Under the pieces are notes generated by a model. That model saw nothing but the letters and a program-made list of their open reading frames with translations. It ran no database searches and was not told the origin of the DNA. 64,000 nt of DNA from Ahniella sp. Its GTDB lineage: Bacteria > Pseudomonadota > Gammaproteobacteria > Xanthomonadales > Ahniellaceae. Both the position numbers and the translations under genes were made by a program. Each line of letters starts with the position of its first letter. Within the stretch, counting starts at the first letter, position 1. The stretch lies in assembly GCA_016712105.1 (NCBI GenBank), contig JADJRU010000015.1, positions 1 through 64,000 of the forward strand, written 5' to 3'. Shown piece after piece: positions 18,971-29,400 of this stretch.

Positions 18971-18999
18971 TTGCGGGCATTTATGTTGCACCGCATAAT
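18971..18999 (+). promoter_or_regulatory. Candidate sigma70 promoter of the thiolase gene
   Basis: TTGCGG (18971-18976) and CATAAT (18994-18999) are spaced by 17 bases, 37 bases upstream of the thiolase start. The match to TTGACA/TATAAT is moderate, and the position fits. It is predicted by eye only. Confidence 0.4.
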
Positions 19000-19036
19000 C
19001 GATCGTTCCCGTCTCTCCGACTATTCAGGATCGCCC

Positions 19037-20215
19037 ATGACTGACGCCATTGTCATTGTTGGTGCCAAGCGCACTGCAATCGGTTCCCTGCTCGGCCAGT
19101 TCACCGGCGTTCCGTCCCCCCAACTCGCTGCTGCAGCCATCTCTGCTGCACTGGCCGAATCCGGCCTTCCGGCCGACCAGGTCACGGAAGTGATCATGGG
19201 GTGCGTTCTGCCTGCCGGCCTTGGTCAGGCCCCGGCGCGCCAGGCTGCGCTCGCGGCTGGCTTGCCGCTGTCGGCAGGGGCCACCACGATCAACAAGGTC
19301 TGCGGCTCGGGCATGAAAGCCGTCATGTTTGGCCACGATGCATTGAAGCTGGGCAGTACCGACGTGGTCGTGGCCGGCGGCATGGAATCCATGACGAATG
19401 CTCCGCACCTGCTGCCGAATAGCCGCACAGGGAGCAAGTACGGGTCGATCGAAATGCTCGACCACATGGCCTACGACGGACTGCAGAACCCCTACGACAA
19501 ACAGGCGATGGGGGTGTTTGGCGAAATGTGTGTCGAAAAATTCTCCTATTCGCGCGAGGCGCAGGATTCGTTTGCGGCGGAATCCGTCCGTCGCGCACTT
19601 GCCGCCCAGGCAAGTGGTGCACTGAAGGACGAAATCGCCACCGTAAAAGTCGCAGGCCGCAAGGGTGACGTGCTGATCGACACCGACGAGGAACCGGCGA
19701 AGTGTGATCTGGGCAAAATTCCCAGCCTCCGTGCTGCCTTCAAGAAGGACGGCACGATCACGGCCGCGAGCGCATCGAAGATTTCCGACGGCGCGGCGGC
19801 CCTGGTGCTGATGCGCGAATCGGAAGCCCTGAAGCGCGGCCTGAAGCCACTGGCGCGGATTCTCGGCCATGCCAGCCATGCCCAGGACCCGGCGTGGTTC
19901 ACGACTGCCCCGGCACAAGCCATGCAGAAGCTGCTCGACCAACTGGGCTGGACGGTTGCCGACGTCGACCTGTTCGAGGTGGATGAAGCGTTTGCCTGCG
20001 TCACCATGGCGGCCATGACGGAATTGCATATCCCGGCGGAAAAAATGAACGTCCACGGCGGCGCGTGTGCGCTGGGACACCCCATTGGGGCCACCGGGGC
20101 CCGAATTCTCGTGAGTCTCCTGAACGCCCTGCGGGTTCACGGAAAACGCCGCGGACTGGCATCGTTGTGTATCGGGGGCGGCGAAGCCACTGCCGTTGCG
20201 CTGGAACTCGTGTAA
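19037..20215 (+). CDS. Acetyl-CoA C-acetyltransferase (thiolase)
   Basis: The 392-aa enzyme has the nucleophilic cysteine in NKVCGSGMKAVM, the His of VDEAFACVTMAA (near NVHGGACALGHPIGATGAR) and the second catalytic Cys in the C-terminal LCIGGGEATAVAL. Thiolases of this type join or split acetoacetyl-CoA, linking leucine and fatty acid catabolism (whose acetoacetate end product it can handle) with acetyl-CoA. The start at 19037 gives MTDAIVIVGAKRTAIGSLLGQ, the family N-terminus. A branched hairpin with a T run follows. It stands between a sensor kinase and a lipoprotein, not in an obvious operon. Confidence 0.92.
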   Translation: MTDAIVIVGAKRTAIGSLLGQFTGVPSPQLAAAAISAALAESGLPADQVTEVIMGCVLPAGLGQAPARQAALAAGLPLSAGATTINKVCGSGMKAVMFGHDALKLGSTDVVVAGGMESMTNAPHLLPNSRTGSKYGSIEMLDHMAYDGLQNPYDKQAMGVFGEMCVEKFSYSREAQDSFAAESVRRALAAQASGALKDEIATVKVAGRKGDVLIDTDEEPAKCDLGKIPSLRAAFKKDGTITAASASKISDGAAALVLMRESEALKRGLKPLARILGHASHAQDPAWFTTAPAQAMQKLLDQLGWTVADVDLFEVDEAFACVTMAAMTELHIPAEKMNVHGGACALGHPIGATGARILVSLLNALRVHGKRRGLASLCIGGGEATAVALELV

Positions 20216-20225
20216 TATCGGCAGT

Positions 20226-20286
20226 CGACCTTTCCCAATGCCGAGTTCATGGCAGGCCAGCCATCAAACCGGTAAGGTCGTTTTTT
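20226..20286 (+). terminator. Terminator after the thiolase gene
   Basis: CGACCTT (20226-20232) pairs with AAGGTCG (20274-20280), with an inner ATGGC/GCCAT stem, followed by six T. It is a branched intrinsic terminator or an attenuator ahead of the lipoprotein gene. Confidence 0.55.
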
Positions 20287-20313
20287 GATTTTAAACCTCC
20301 CAGGAGAACCCCA

Positions 20314-20661
20314 ATGAAGCTCACCAAAATTGCACTGACCGCCGCTCTGGCACTCGCTCTGTCCGCATGCCAGGACGCCGCTCCGCCGGCCGCTGACACG
20401 GCCGCTCCGGCTGCTGAAACCGCCCCGGCCGACGCCGCCCCGGCCGAAGCTGCTCCGGCTGCCGACGCTGCCCCGGCCGCTGACGCTGCCCCGGCCGACG
20501 CCGCCGCTGGCGAAGTCGCCGCTGACGCCGCTGCCACGACCGACGCCGCTGCTCCGGCTGCCGACGCTGCTGCCACCGACGCCGCCGCTCCGGCTGCCGA
20601 CGCTGCTGCCCCGGCCGCTGACGCTGCTGCCCCGGCTGCCGAAGAAGCCCCGAAGCAGTAA
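20314..20661 (+). CDS. Ala/Pro/Asp-rich small lipoprotein
   Basis: The 115-aa product starts MKLTKIALTAALALALSAC, with a lipobox (LSAC, Cys19), so it should be lipid-anchored after cleavage by signal peptidase II. The rest is a low-complexity chain of AAPAADAA- and APADAA-like units without a folded domain, ending EEAPKQ. It resembles small PA-rich envelope spacers, but no family is recognised. GGAG lies eight bases before the ATG and a strong terminator follows, so it is expressed as a single short transcript. The nucleotide repeats (GCTGCCGACGCTGC-type) make this locus prone to slippage. Confidence 0.7.
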   Translation: MKLTKIALTAALALALSACQDAAPPAADTAAPAAETAPADAAPAEAAPAADAAPAADAAPADAAAGEVAADAAATTDAAAPAADAAATDAAAPAADAAAPAADAAAPAAEEAPKQ

Positions 20662-20680
20662 TTCGGGCTGTTCGGACGTG

Positions 20681-20708
20681 AAAAACCGCCGGCTTGCCGG
20701 CGGTTTTT
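20681..20708 (+). terminator. Terminator of the Ala-rich lipoprotein gene
   Basis: AAAAACCGCCGGC pairs with GCCGGCGGTTTTT around TT, 20 bases after the stop codon, with a T run on the plus strand. Confidence 0.92.
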
Positions 20709-20762
20709 CTTTGCCTGTCGTGAACGCCTTCGCTACGCTTTTTGCCTGCCCGAGATCGCGCC

Positions 20763-22370
20763 ATGCCCAAGATCAATACTCATATCGATTCCAAGAGCCC
20801 TGCTTTCCAGGCGAACAGCGAACATCTGCGCGCGCTGGTTGCCGACCTCAAGGCCAAACTCCAGCAGGTTGCATTGGGCGGTGGCGACAAGGCTCGCGCG
20901 AAACATACCGAGCGCGGCAAACTGCTGCCGCGTGAACGGATCCGCGCATTACTCGACGATGGTTCACCGTTCCTTGAACTGTCGCCGATGGCGGCATGTG
21001 GCATGTACGACGATCAGGCTCCGGGCGCCGGCATGGTCGCCGGCATCGGTCGCGTGGCCGGGCGCGAAGTGCTCATTGTCGCGAACGATGCCACCGTCAA
21101 GGGCGGCACCTATTTCCCGATGACGGTCAAGAAACACCTGCGTGCGCAGGAGATCGCGTCGGAGAATCATCTTCCATGCATTTATCTGGTTGACTCCGGC
21201 GGAGCGTTCCTGCCGCTGCAGGACGAGGTATTCCCGGACCGCGACCATTTTGGGCGCATCTTCTACAACCAGGCTCGATTGTCGGCTCGCAACATTCCGC
21301 AGATCGCCGTGGTCATGGGTTCCTGCACAGCCGGCGGCGCGTATGTGCCGGCCATGTGCGACGAATCCATCATCGTGAAGGAGCAAGGCACGATTTTCCT
21401 GGGCGGGCCACCTCTGGTCAAAGCTGCCACCGGCGAAATCGTCGACGCGGAATCACTCGGGGGCGCCGAGGTGCATTGTTCCATTTCGGGCGTGACTGAT
21501 CACTTTGCCGAAAACGACCAGCATGCGTTGATGATCGCACGCGACATCGTCCATCACCTCAATCGGCCAAAAGGCATGCAGTTGGCAGTCCAATCGCCGA
21601 CCGAGCCCTTGTACCCAGCCGAAGAACTGTACGGCATCATTCCGAAAGACACGCGCACGCCATTCGACATCCGGGAAGTGATCGCGCGGATCGTCGATGG
21701 CTCCGAACTGCATGAATTCAAGGCACGTTTCGGCAAGACTCTCGTCTGCGGTTTTGCGCATATCCACGGCTATCCCGTCGGGATCGTCGCGAACAACGGC
21801 ATCCTGTTTGCCGAAAGCGCACTGAAAGGCGCGCACTTCATCGAACTGTGCAACCAGCGCAACATCCCGCTGGTGTTTCTGCAGAACATCACCGGATTCA
21901 TGGTCGGCAAGAAATATGAAAACGCCGGAATCGCGAAAGACGGCGCCAAGATGGTGACCGCCGTGGCCTGCTCCCACGTCCCGAAATTCACCGTGCTGAT
22001 TGGCGGCAGTTTCGGCGCCGGCAACTACGCCATGTGCGGTCGTTCCTATGGCGCGCGTTTCCTGTGGACCTGGCCGAACACCCGAATCAGCGTGATGGGC
22101 GGCGAACAGGCAGCCAGCGTCCTGGCCACCGTGCGCCGCGATGGTCTGGAAGCCTCCGGCAAATCATGGAGCGCCGAAGAAGAAGAACAGTTCAAGGCTC
22201 CGATCCGGGACCAGTACGAGCGGCAAGGTAACCCCTACTACGCTTCGGCCCGGCTCTGGGACGACGGGATCATTGATCCCGCCGACACCAGGCGTGTGCT
22301 TGGACTGGCTTTGTCCGCCAGCCTCAATGCGCCGATCGAACGCGAACGGTTCGGCGTGTTCCGTATGTGA
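20763..22370 (+). CDS. Methylcrotonyl-CoA carboxylase, carboxyltransferase (beta) subunit
   Basis: The 535-aa protein belongs to the biotin-dependent carboxyltransferase family. It moves CO2 from carboxybiotin to 3-methylcrotonyl-CoA, the step after isovaleryl-CoA dehydrogenase in leucine breakdown. Features are RGKLLPRERIRALLDDGSPFLEL, the acyl-CoA pocket segment GGTYFPMTVKKHLRAQEIA, YLVDSGGAFLPLQDEVFPDRDHFGRIF and the glycine-rich oxyanion region FGAGNYAMCGRSYGARF with VMGGEQAASVL. The MPLQ-type sequence and 535-aa length fit MCC beta rather than propionyl-CoA carboxylase. The alpha (biotin) subunit and the lyase and hydratase are not in this window. Confidence 0.9.
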   Translation: MPKINTHIDSKSPAFQANSEHLRALVADLKAKLQQVALGGGDKARAKHTERGKLLPRERIRALLDDGSPFLELSPMAACGMYDDQAPGAGMVAGIGRVAGREVLIVANDATVKGGTYFPMTVKKHLRAQEIASENHLPCIYLVDSGGAFLPLQDEVFPDRDHFGRIFYNQARLSARNIPQIAVVMGSCTAGGAYVPAMCDESIIVKEQGTIFLGGPPLVKAATGEIVDAESLGGAEVHCSISGVTDHFAENDQHALMIARDIVHHLNRPKGMQLAVQSPTEPLYPAEELYGIIPKDTRTPFDIREVIARIVDGSELHEFKARFGKTLVCGFAHIHGYPVGIVANNGILFAESALKGAHFIELCNQRNIPLVFLQNITGFMVGKKYENAGIAKDGAKMVTAVACSHVPKFTVLIGGSFGAGNYAMCGRSYGARFLWTWPNTRISVMGGEQAASVLATVRRDGLEASGKSWSAEEEEQFKAPIRDQYERQGNPYYASARLWDDGIIDPADTRRVLGLALSASLNAPIERERFGVFRM

Positions 22371-22416
22371 GTCCAGTGGATCCAGTCCGGCCGGAGTGAA
22401 CGCTGTCACCCCATGC

Positions 22417-23940
22417 TCAGTCGAGACGGGTGACTTTTCGAATGTGCTTGTGCGCAAGCGGTATCGACGCGCTGCCGCTTGCGGCCGAAATCCGGATCGT
22501 CAGTCGCTCATCGAGATCCGACTCGACATGGCCGCGATGTTTACTGCCATTGATCAGGTCGACTTGCACCAGGCGACCCACGTAGTCGGGCAATTGATCC
22601 TTCGGCACATCAAAATCCGGCGGAAGAGAGATGATCACGTGTTCCGGATACGCCTCTGCTTTGGGTCTGACGTCTCCATCGCCCTTTTCGTCGACCCTCA
22701 GTTTGAATGATTTCGGCCGTTTTGCAGACTCTTCGGCCATCTGGGATCGTTCAGGCAAAGCGTTCATGCCTTGCTCTCGACGAACCAGCGCATAGACTGA
22801 TTCAAGATCGCCCGAGGTCGGAATCGGCTTCGGCGGCACAACTTCCGGGCGGTATGCAACTTCAGGGCCCCCGACAATATTCAGCGACGCATTCATGACC
22901 GTAAACACCGCCGCATCAGTTCGGTGCGCGATGTCCTCATAGGCAATCCCTTTGCCATAGTTCGTTTGCCAAATGATTTCCGCACCATTTTCAGCATACC
23001 TGCGGTACGCAGCCTTCATGGCATCAGTCCACTTGAGACCCTTCGCCAGCAACATACGTTCCACCGACACCATATGCCGTTCGATAAACTCCGCCTCGGT
23101 GATGCCGGCAGCTTGAGCACAATACCGGTTGCGAGCCGCAACGAAACCATGGTCGACCACTTGCAACCGCGTATGCTCGGTCCGCCACGTTTCGGGATCA
23201 ATATTGACGAAATCCCGGGCATCCCCAAGCCGAAACCGGCGCTCAAGAATCGCACGGGAACTGAGCGTGCTGCCGAACTCGACACGCGCACGCAGTTCAC
23301 GTTCACTCAAGACTTCAAATTGAACCGCGATTTCCCCATCGGGTGTCTGGAGTCTCAGTCGATCAGCGAAATCGTTTCCGTGCCACCACCAGTCGCGCTC
23401 GCAGCCAGCCGCTTCGAACAATGCACCACTGTAAGGCCCTACCCAATCCATCTCGGGCAACACGAACTCCGAACCGTAAGCACCCCAATCGATACCATGG
23501 AACAGAATTCCCAATCGATCGGTGGGCGGAAGTCGATCGATGTCTCGCCGCTTGGGATTCGGCGTACCGAACGAGGAAAAATCGAAACTGGGCAGTTGTG
23601 TGCGCATCAGCCACCAACGTCCGGGCGATTTCACTTCAATGCGGTCAATCCGGATGGTGGCACTTGAATCATCCGAATCCGGCTCTACGGCCAGTGACTC
23701 AACCTCAAAATGACCATCCAGACTGTAGCCCACCGCTCCGTGGCGTGCGACACCGATCCATCGATAGCCGTCCAGGAAATGATTCGCCCACAACTGGATC
23801 TCGGTACGAATCAGATAATGAGTCAACAGCAGACCTGCAGCCAAGACCACGGGAAACCAGAACAGCGGAACTTCCACACCGAACACCATGGGTTTCAACC
23901 AATTCCGTCGCCGAGGCGCGTAGACCTTCTGTTTGCTCAT
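22417..23940 (-). CDS. Unknown inner-membrane protein with a C-terminal Sm-like segment
   Basis: I do not recognise this 507-aa protein. It has one N-terminal hydrophobic helix (about residues 25-45, EVPLFWFPVVLAAGLLLTHYLI) after a short basic tail, so most of it should lie in the periplasm. A beta-rich middle (to ~240) and a helical section (AAGITEAEFIERHMVSVERMLLAKGLKWTDAMK) follow. Near 390 the sequence is Pro- and charge-rich. The last ~60 residues (LPDYVGRLVQVDLINGSKHRGHVESDLDERLTIRISAASGSASIPLAHKHIRKVTRLD) have the strand and glycine pattern of an LSm or other small beta barrel. The start codon overlaps the end of the EAL gene (ATGA), so they are translationally coupled. Confidence 0.7.
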   Translation of the reverse strand: MSKQKVYAPRRRNWLKPMVFGVEVPLFWFPVVLAAGLLLTHYLIRTEIQLWANHFLDGYRWIGVARHGAVGYSLDGHFEVESLAVEPDSDDSSATIRIDRIEVKSPGRWWLMRTQLPSFDFSSFGTPNPKRRDIDRLPPTDRLGILFHGIDWGAYGSEFVLPEMDWVGPYSGALFEAAGCERDWWWHGNDFADRLRLQTPDGEIAVQFEVLSERELRARVEFGSTLSSRAILERRFRLGDARDFVNIDPETWRTEHTRLQVVDHGFVAARNRYCAQAAGITEAEFIERHMVSVERMLLAKGLKWTDAMKAAYRRYAENGAEIIWQTNYGKGIAYEDIAHRTDAAVFTVMNASLNIVGGPEVAYRPEVVPPKPIPTSGDLESVYALVRREQGMNALPERSQMAEESAKRPKSFKLRVDEKGDGDVRPKAEAYPEHVIISLPPDFDVPKDQLPDYVGRLVQVDLINGSKHRGHVESDLDERLTIRISAASGSASIPLAHKHIRKVTRLD

Positions 23941-25256
23941 CGGCTGTGGTTCCCTTTGATTTCAGCGAGCGACTGCGGCTTGCCGATCAGGTAACCCTGC
24001 GCATAACGGCAATTCATGGAGCCCAGGGCAAGCAGTTGGGCCTCGGTTTCAACACCCTCGGCCACCAGGTCGGCATCCAGCGTGCGCACCATGTCGACGA
24101 TCGCCTGCACGATTGCGAAACACCGCGGGGCATCGAGCATCTGACGCACGAATCCCTGATCGAGTTTGACGGTGTTGAAGCGCAGTTTGTGCAGGTGCCC
24201 GAGGTTCGAGTAGCCGGTTCCGAAATCGTCCAGCGCCACCTTGATGCCGACATCATGGCAACGGGAAATCAGGTCACCGACACGGGCGTAATCGAGCGTC
24301 AGGCTCTCGGTCACTTCAACCTTGAACAGACGCCGATCGATGCCGTGTTTGTGGGCAGCGGTGTTGATCGCAGACAGCATATCCGCCTCGGCCATTTGCC
24401 GCCCCGACATGTTGACGGCCACGAACGGCATTTCTTCTGGCTGGAGCAATGCAATCTCCGCCAGGGCCTCGGCCACGCGATCAAGCACGTACTCGCCGAC
24501 AGGCAGAATCAGTGACGTTTCCTCCGCCAGAGCAATAAATTCCATCGGCGACACCGGACCTCGGGTTGGATGCGTCCAGCGCACCAGCGCTTCGTATCCG
24601 GCAATCCGTCGTTCGGCGATTTCGTAAATGGGCTGGAAGCGCACATCCAGTTCGCGTTTGGCCAGCGCTTCCCGCAGTTGTGTTTCAAGCCAGATCTTGG
24701 CGACCGCACTGTCGTCATATCCGTCGGCATCCATTTGCGGGTTCTGCGCCGGAAAGTTCGCGGTCGGCGCCGCGCCACCGGTACTGCTGCGCAACTGGGC
24801 CAGCGCGGTTCGATACCGGTACAACTGTCCGCGCAACAGCGCCCGAACGATCGGATCGGCGCTGTCGATCCGCTCGTTGATCTGCGTCCGATCAACTTCG
24901 ATCAACGTGGCGTCATCCAGCGCCCGGGCATCAGCGGTGCGCGGAGCGTCGTCGATCACTGCCATTTCGCCGAGCAGATCGCCAGCATTGAGCACACTCA
25001 GCACCAATGGCTGGCCATCCTGATGGGTGGAAATCTCGATACGGCCCGATTCGATCAGGAATGCCGAAGTGGGCGCGTCGCCCTCCCGGAACAAATACTC
25101 TCCGGCCCTGATGTCAATCCGTCTGCTCACGTGTTCGAACTCCAAGGTCCGTGCGAAAGCTGCGACTGGCTTGCCGCGCTTGTTCCCGATGCTAGCCCGA
25201 ACATTTCCCGCGTCGCAACGCTGGACCGCACAGTTTGAGGCTCCGAGGCACCCCAT
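23937..25256 (-). CDS. cNMP-binding plus EAL domain c-di-GMP phosphodiesterase
   Basis: The ~439-aa protein has an N-terminal cyclic-nucleotide-binding domain (IDIRAGEYLFREGDAPTSAFLIESGRIEI, GDLLGEMAVIDDAPRTADARALDDATLIEV), a helical linker and an EAL domain. All key EAL residues appear: YEALVRW, VNMSGRQ, KVEVTES, ALDDFGTGYSNL, VKLDQGFV, AEGVETEAQ and the final AQGYLIGKP. It should be an active phosphodiesterase hydrolysing cyclic di-GMP, gated by the cNMP domain, like the Crp/EAL fusions seen in other Gammaproteobacteria. The start is uncertain: ATG at 25256 leaves only 16 bases to the divergent radical SAM gene. It precedes the unknown membrane protein in an overlapping operon. Confidence 0.85.
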   Translation of the reverse strand: MGCLGASNCAVQRCDAGNVRASIGNKRGKPVAAFARTLEFEHVSRRIDIRAGEYLFREGDAPTSAFLIESGRIEISTHQDGQPLVLSVLNAGDLLGEMAVIDDAPRTADARALDDATLIEVDRTQINERIDSADPIVRALLRGQLYRYRTALAQLRSSTGGAAPTANFPAQNPQMDADGYDDSAVAKIWLETQLREALAKRELDVRFQPIYEIAERRIAGYEALVRWTHPTRGPVSPMEFIALAEETSLILPVGEYVLDRVAEALAEIALLQPEEMPFVAVNMSGRQMAEADMLSAINTAAHKHGIDRRLFKVEVTESLTLDYARVGDLISRCHDVGIKVALDDFGTGYSNLGHLHKLRFNTVKLDQGFVRQMLDAPRCFAIVQAIVDMVRTLDADLVAEGVETEAQLLALGSMNCRYAQGYLIGKPQSLAEIKGNHSR

Positions 25257-25272
25257 CGTGCGAAAATGGGCC

Positions 25273-26360
25273 ATGAACCCGCCCTCGGACAAGCCGGCGC
25301 CGATCAAAGGCCGCGGCAGCGCCAGCAACCAGGAAGGCCGCTTCGAGTCGACCCGGACCGAGGTGTTCGACGACGGCTGGTTCAGGGAACCAGGGGAACC
25401 GGAGCGCCCGAAGACCGAAGTCCGCATCGAGAGCGCCCGTTCGATCATCAGCCTCAAGCAGTCGCCTGACCTGCCGTTCGACCTGTCGTTGAATCCCTAT
25501 CGAGGTTGCGAGCATGGCTGCGTCTATTGTTATGCGCGCCCTTCCCACGGCTACCTGAACCTGTCGGCCGGCCTCGACTTCGAGACCAAACTGTTCGCCA
25601 AGACCAATGCTGCGGAACTTCTGCGCGCCGAACTGCGCAAGCCCGGCCACAAGGTCTCGGCCATCAATCTGGGGGCGAATACCGACCCGTACCAGCCGAT
25701 CGAGCGCGAGCACCGCATCACCCGCCAGGTCCTGGAAGTGCTGCTCGAATACAAACACCCACTGACCATCATCACGAAGAACAGCCTCGTCGAACGCGAC
25801 CTGGATCTGCTGAAGCCACTGGCCGAACAACAGTTGGTCCAGGTCTTCCTGTCCGTCACCTCGCTGGACAACCGCCTGTCGGCCATTCTCGAACCCCGCG
25901 CCACGGCGCCACATCGCCGCATTGAAGCCATCGCCCGACTCAATGCCGCAGGCGTGCCCGCTGGCGTGTTCGTGGCCCCCATCATTCCGGTGATCAGCGA
26001 TCAGGACCTCGAAGCAATCCTGGAAGCCGCCGCCGGTGCCGGGGCCATCCACGCGAGTTACACGCTGATCCGCTTGCCGCACGAAGTGAAGGACCTGTTT
26101 CGCGAGTGGCTTGCCCTACACTTCCCGGACCGCGCCGATCACGTCATGCACCGTATTCAGGACCTGCGGGGCGGCAAGGATTATGACGCCCGATTCTTCC
26201 ATCGGATGCAAGGTCAGGGCGTGTTCGGCGAACTCATTCGCCAGCGATTCCGGGTTGCCTGCAAGAAGTTCGGCTGGAGCGGCGCGAACAGTCGGAGTTG
26301 CGCATCGATTTGTTCCGGGTGCCGCCTGAGCCTGGTGCGCAGGGTGACCTGTTCGCTTAA
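25273..26360 (+). CDS. PA0069-family radical SAM protein (frameshifted near 26275)
   Basis: The protein has the radical SAM cluster motif CEHGCVYCY near residues 79-87 (CX3CX2C, binding the 4Fe-4S cluster and SAM) and the PA0069-family N-terminus KTEVRIESARSIISLKQSPDLPFDLSLNPYRGC. A triose-phosphate-barrel body follows, including LGANTDPYQPIEREHRITRQVLEVL and IHASYTLIRLPHEVKDLF. The last ~30 residues run in a different frame: the plain frame ends in a non-family tail, while one base added near 26275 gives RREQSELRIDLFRVPPEPGAQGDLFA and a stop at 26358-26360, the expected ending. The function of the family is unknown; members are annotated by homology only. The start at 25273 leaves a short divergent promoter shared with the EAL gene. 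Confidence 0.85.
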
Positions 26361-26456
26361 AGGCAAGCTGCCAATGGCGGCACATGCCGCTCGCAGCGAC
26401 AGCGACTAGACTCGACCCATGACTGGCCGGTTTCGGACCTACATCAGGGGTTCTTC

Positions 26457-29400
26457 ATGAACATGTTTCGCAGCGCAACCTGGGTCCTTCTGATCGGCTC
26501 GATACCGTTCACGGCGGCGCCACTGAACCCCTCCGGCGACCTCGACCCCACGTATGACACGGACGGCCTGTCTCTGATCAACATTACGACACGGGCGACG
26601 TTCTCCGATTCGAATGCCGTGTTGTCCCAATCGGACGGGAAAATCATCTCGGGTGGCGGTTACTACGAAGGCAGCCTGCAGCACTTCGCGCTGACCCGCT
26701 ACAACAGCGACGGCAGCGTCGACTCGTCGTTCGGTACCGGAGGTGAAGTCAAGACCATCATGGGCGGCAACGATGTGATCTTCGCCATGGCCTTGCAGTC
26801 CGATGGCAAGATTGTCGCCGTAGGCCAGACAGCCTCAGTAACGGCGGCGATTTTGCCATCGCCCGGTACAACACGAATGGCACACTCGACACGACCTTCA
26901 GCGGTGATGGCATGTTGCTGGTGAACGTCAGCCCCTTGGGCGCGGGATTTGATCGGGCGCAGGCTGTTGCAGTCCAAACGGACGGAAGAATCCTCGTGTC
27001 CGGCTACAGCGACAACACCAGCAGTTCCGATCGCGACGGATCGATCATCCGGTTGAACACGAACGGCACCCTGGATACCAATTTCAGTGGTGACGGCAAG
27101 ATCCTCGTCGAGATGGATGGCACTGCAGCCCAGGATCGATTCAACGGGCTCGCCATCGACAGCAGTGGCAACATCTTTGCCGCCGGCCGTGCCGGCAGCA
27201 ATGCCGGCATCACCAAACTCGACAGCAGCGGCAATCTGATCGCCGCGTTCGATGGCGATGGCGTGGTCATCCATCCTCTTGGTGGTTCCGGCGCCAGCGC
27301 CCGCTACAACGCACTCCGCCTTGACGGCAGCGGGCGACCAGTGGGCGTAGGTTCATTCATATCCGGTGGTTTCGTGACCCTGTTCGTGGCGCGATCGAAT
27401 GCGACCACCGGCGCCTTGGACACGACGTTCGACGGCGACGGCAGCAATTCGGTCGATATCCAGGGTGGCCAGGAAGATGCACGCGCGATGGGTATCCAGA
27501 GTGATGGCCGAATCATCGCGAGCGGCCCTTGCGACAACGACAATTCCGGCTTCTTCAAATCGTGCGCTGCGCGATTCACCACTGCTGGTGCACTGGACAC
27601 CACGTTTGGTGACGGTTCCGACGGCAAGATCGTCGTGAATCCCGGCGCACCATCGGCAACGCGCTCGCGGGTACGGTTCAAAGTGATGGCAAGTATCTGA
27701 TTTCCGGTTACGCCTATGACACGGTCGCCACGTCTTCGCAGATTTCGGTTGCGCGCCTGACTGTCAATGGCCTGCTCGACACGTCGTATGACGGCGATGG
27801 CATCAGCCTGCGCCAACTGACCGGCGGCAGCGTCGACTATGCCGAGGGTGTCGCCGTGAATGGCTCCGGCGCACTGTATGTTGCCGGAAGCACCGACCTG
27901 GCCACCCACACCGACGTGGTGCTTGCCCGCCACGCGACAAACGGCGCACTGGATACCGGTTTTGATGGGGATGGCCTGGCCTTTCCTGTGTTGGCCAGCA
28001 CCAATGACGTAGGCATGGGTGTGACGGTCCAGACGGACGGAAAGCCCGTGGTTGCCGCAAACCGGACAAATCTCTCGGCACCGTTCACGCCGCGACTTGC
28101 CGCATTCCGTTTCACCACCGGCGGCACACTCGATACCACCTACAGCGGCGACGGCATCGCCGAGGCCGCGTTTGGCACCAATGGTGCGAACGCTGCCGGT
28201 GTGGTGCTGGACAGTACCGGCCGCGCCATTGTGTTCGGATCGACCAGCGATGTGTCGACAGACTGGGACTTTGCCGTGGCACGATTCACCACCGGCGGCG
28301 CGGCCGACACCACGTTCAACAGCACCGGCTTGCGTCGGGTCAGCATCGGCGCAGGCATCGACAACGCCTGGGCGGCAGCCGTGCAATCGGATGACAGGAT
28401 CCTGGTCGCGGGTTCGACCACAGTCAGTGGCGGCACGCAGTACGCGTTGATCCGCCTGAACATCAACGGTTCGCTCGATACCGGATTCGACGGTGACGGC
28501 ATCCTGGTGCTGACCAACGGCACCGGCAACCTCCCGCGAAACGACATTGAATACATCGGCGTGCTGCCGACCGGCAAGATCCTGATCGCCGGTCGCGCAA
28601 ACACGGGCAGCCCCGACCGCAACGTCCTGCGTGTGGGTCGGATCAACGCCGACGGTTCGGTGGACACAACGTTCGGAACCAACGGATTCACGGTGATCGA
28701 CAATGGCACCGGGCGCATTGATCAGTTCAGTGCGGGCTCACTGCAATTCGACGAAAAGCTCGTGGTGTTTGGGGGCACGACCATCCTGTCGGGTGGCACC
28801 AGCAGCGATTTCCTGATGACCCGGGTGAACTGGGATGACGGCTCACTCGACACGACATTCGGGTCGGCGGGATTGGTGCAGCCCGTTCTGTCATCGGCGA
28901 TCGATACGGGCTCGGGCGGGCAGGTGCTGGCCGACGGCCGTCAGGTCATGGTGGGTTACGCAGCTGGTGGGGACATGGGCAGCGCCCGGTTCCTGGCTGA
29001 TCCGGCACCCACACCGGCCGGCACACCCGACCTCGTGATCGGCAGCGACTCCGGTCGCTCGAACACCGACAACATCACGAACGACAACACGCCGACGTTC
29101 AGCGGGACCTGCGTGGTCGGTGAAACCGCCATCCTGCTCGTCAACGGTACGGAGCCTGTGACCCGCGCACGCCACCTGTGCCGCAGCACCACGTATTCGC
29201 TGACGCCGCCAACTCTGACGGACGGGACGTATACGTTCACCGTGCGCGAGATCAACGGCGCCGGGCAGGCGGCTGTGAGCGCCGGGCTCAATGTCACGAT
29301 CGATACGGTCGCCGCTGCACCGGCCATCACCAGTCCGACCAATGGTTCCAGCGTGACGATTCCACCGTCTGCGACAGTCACCGGCAATGGCGCGGAAGCC

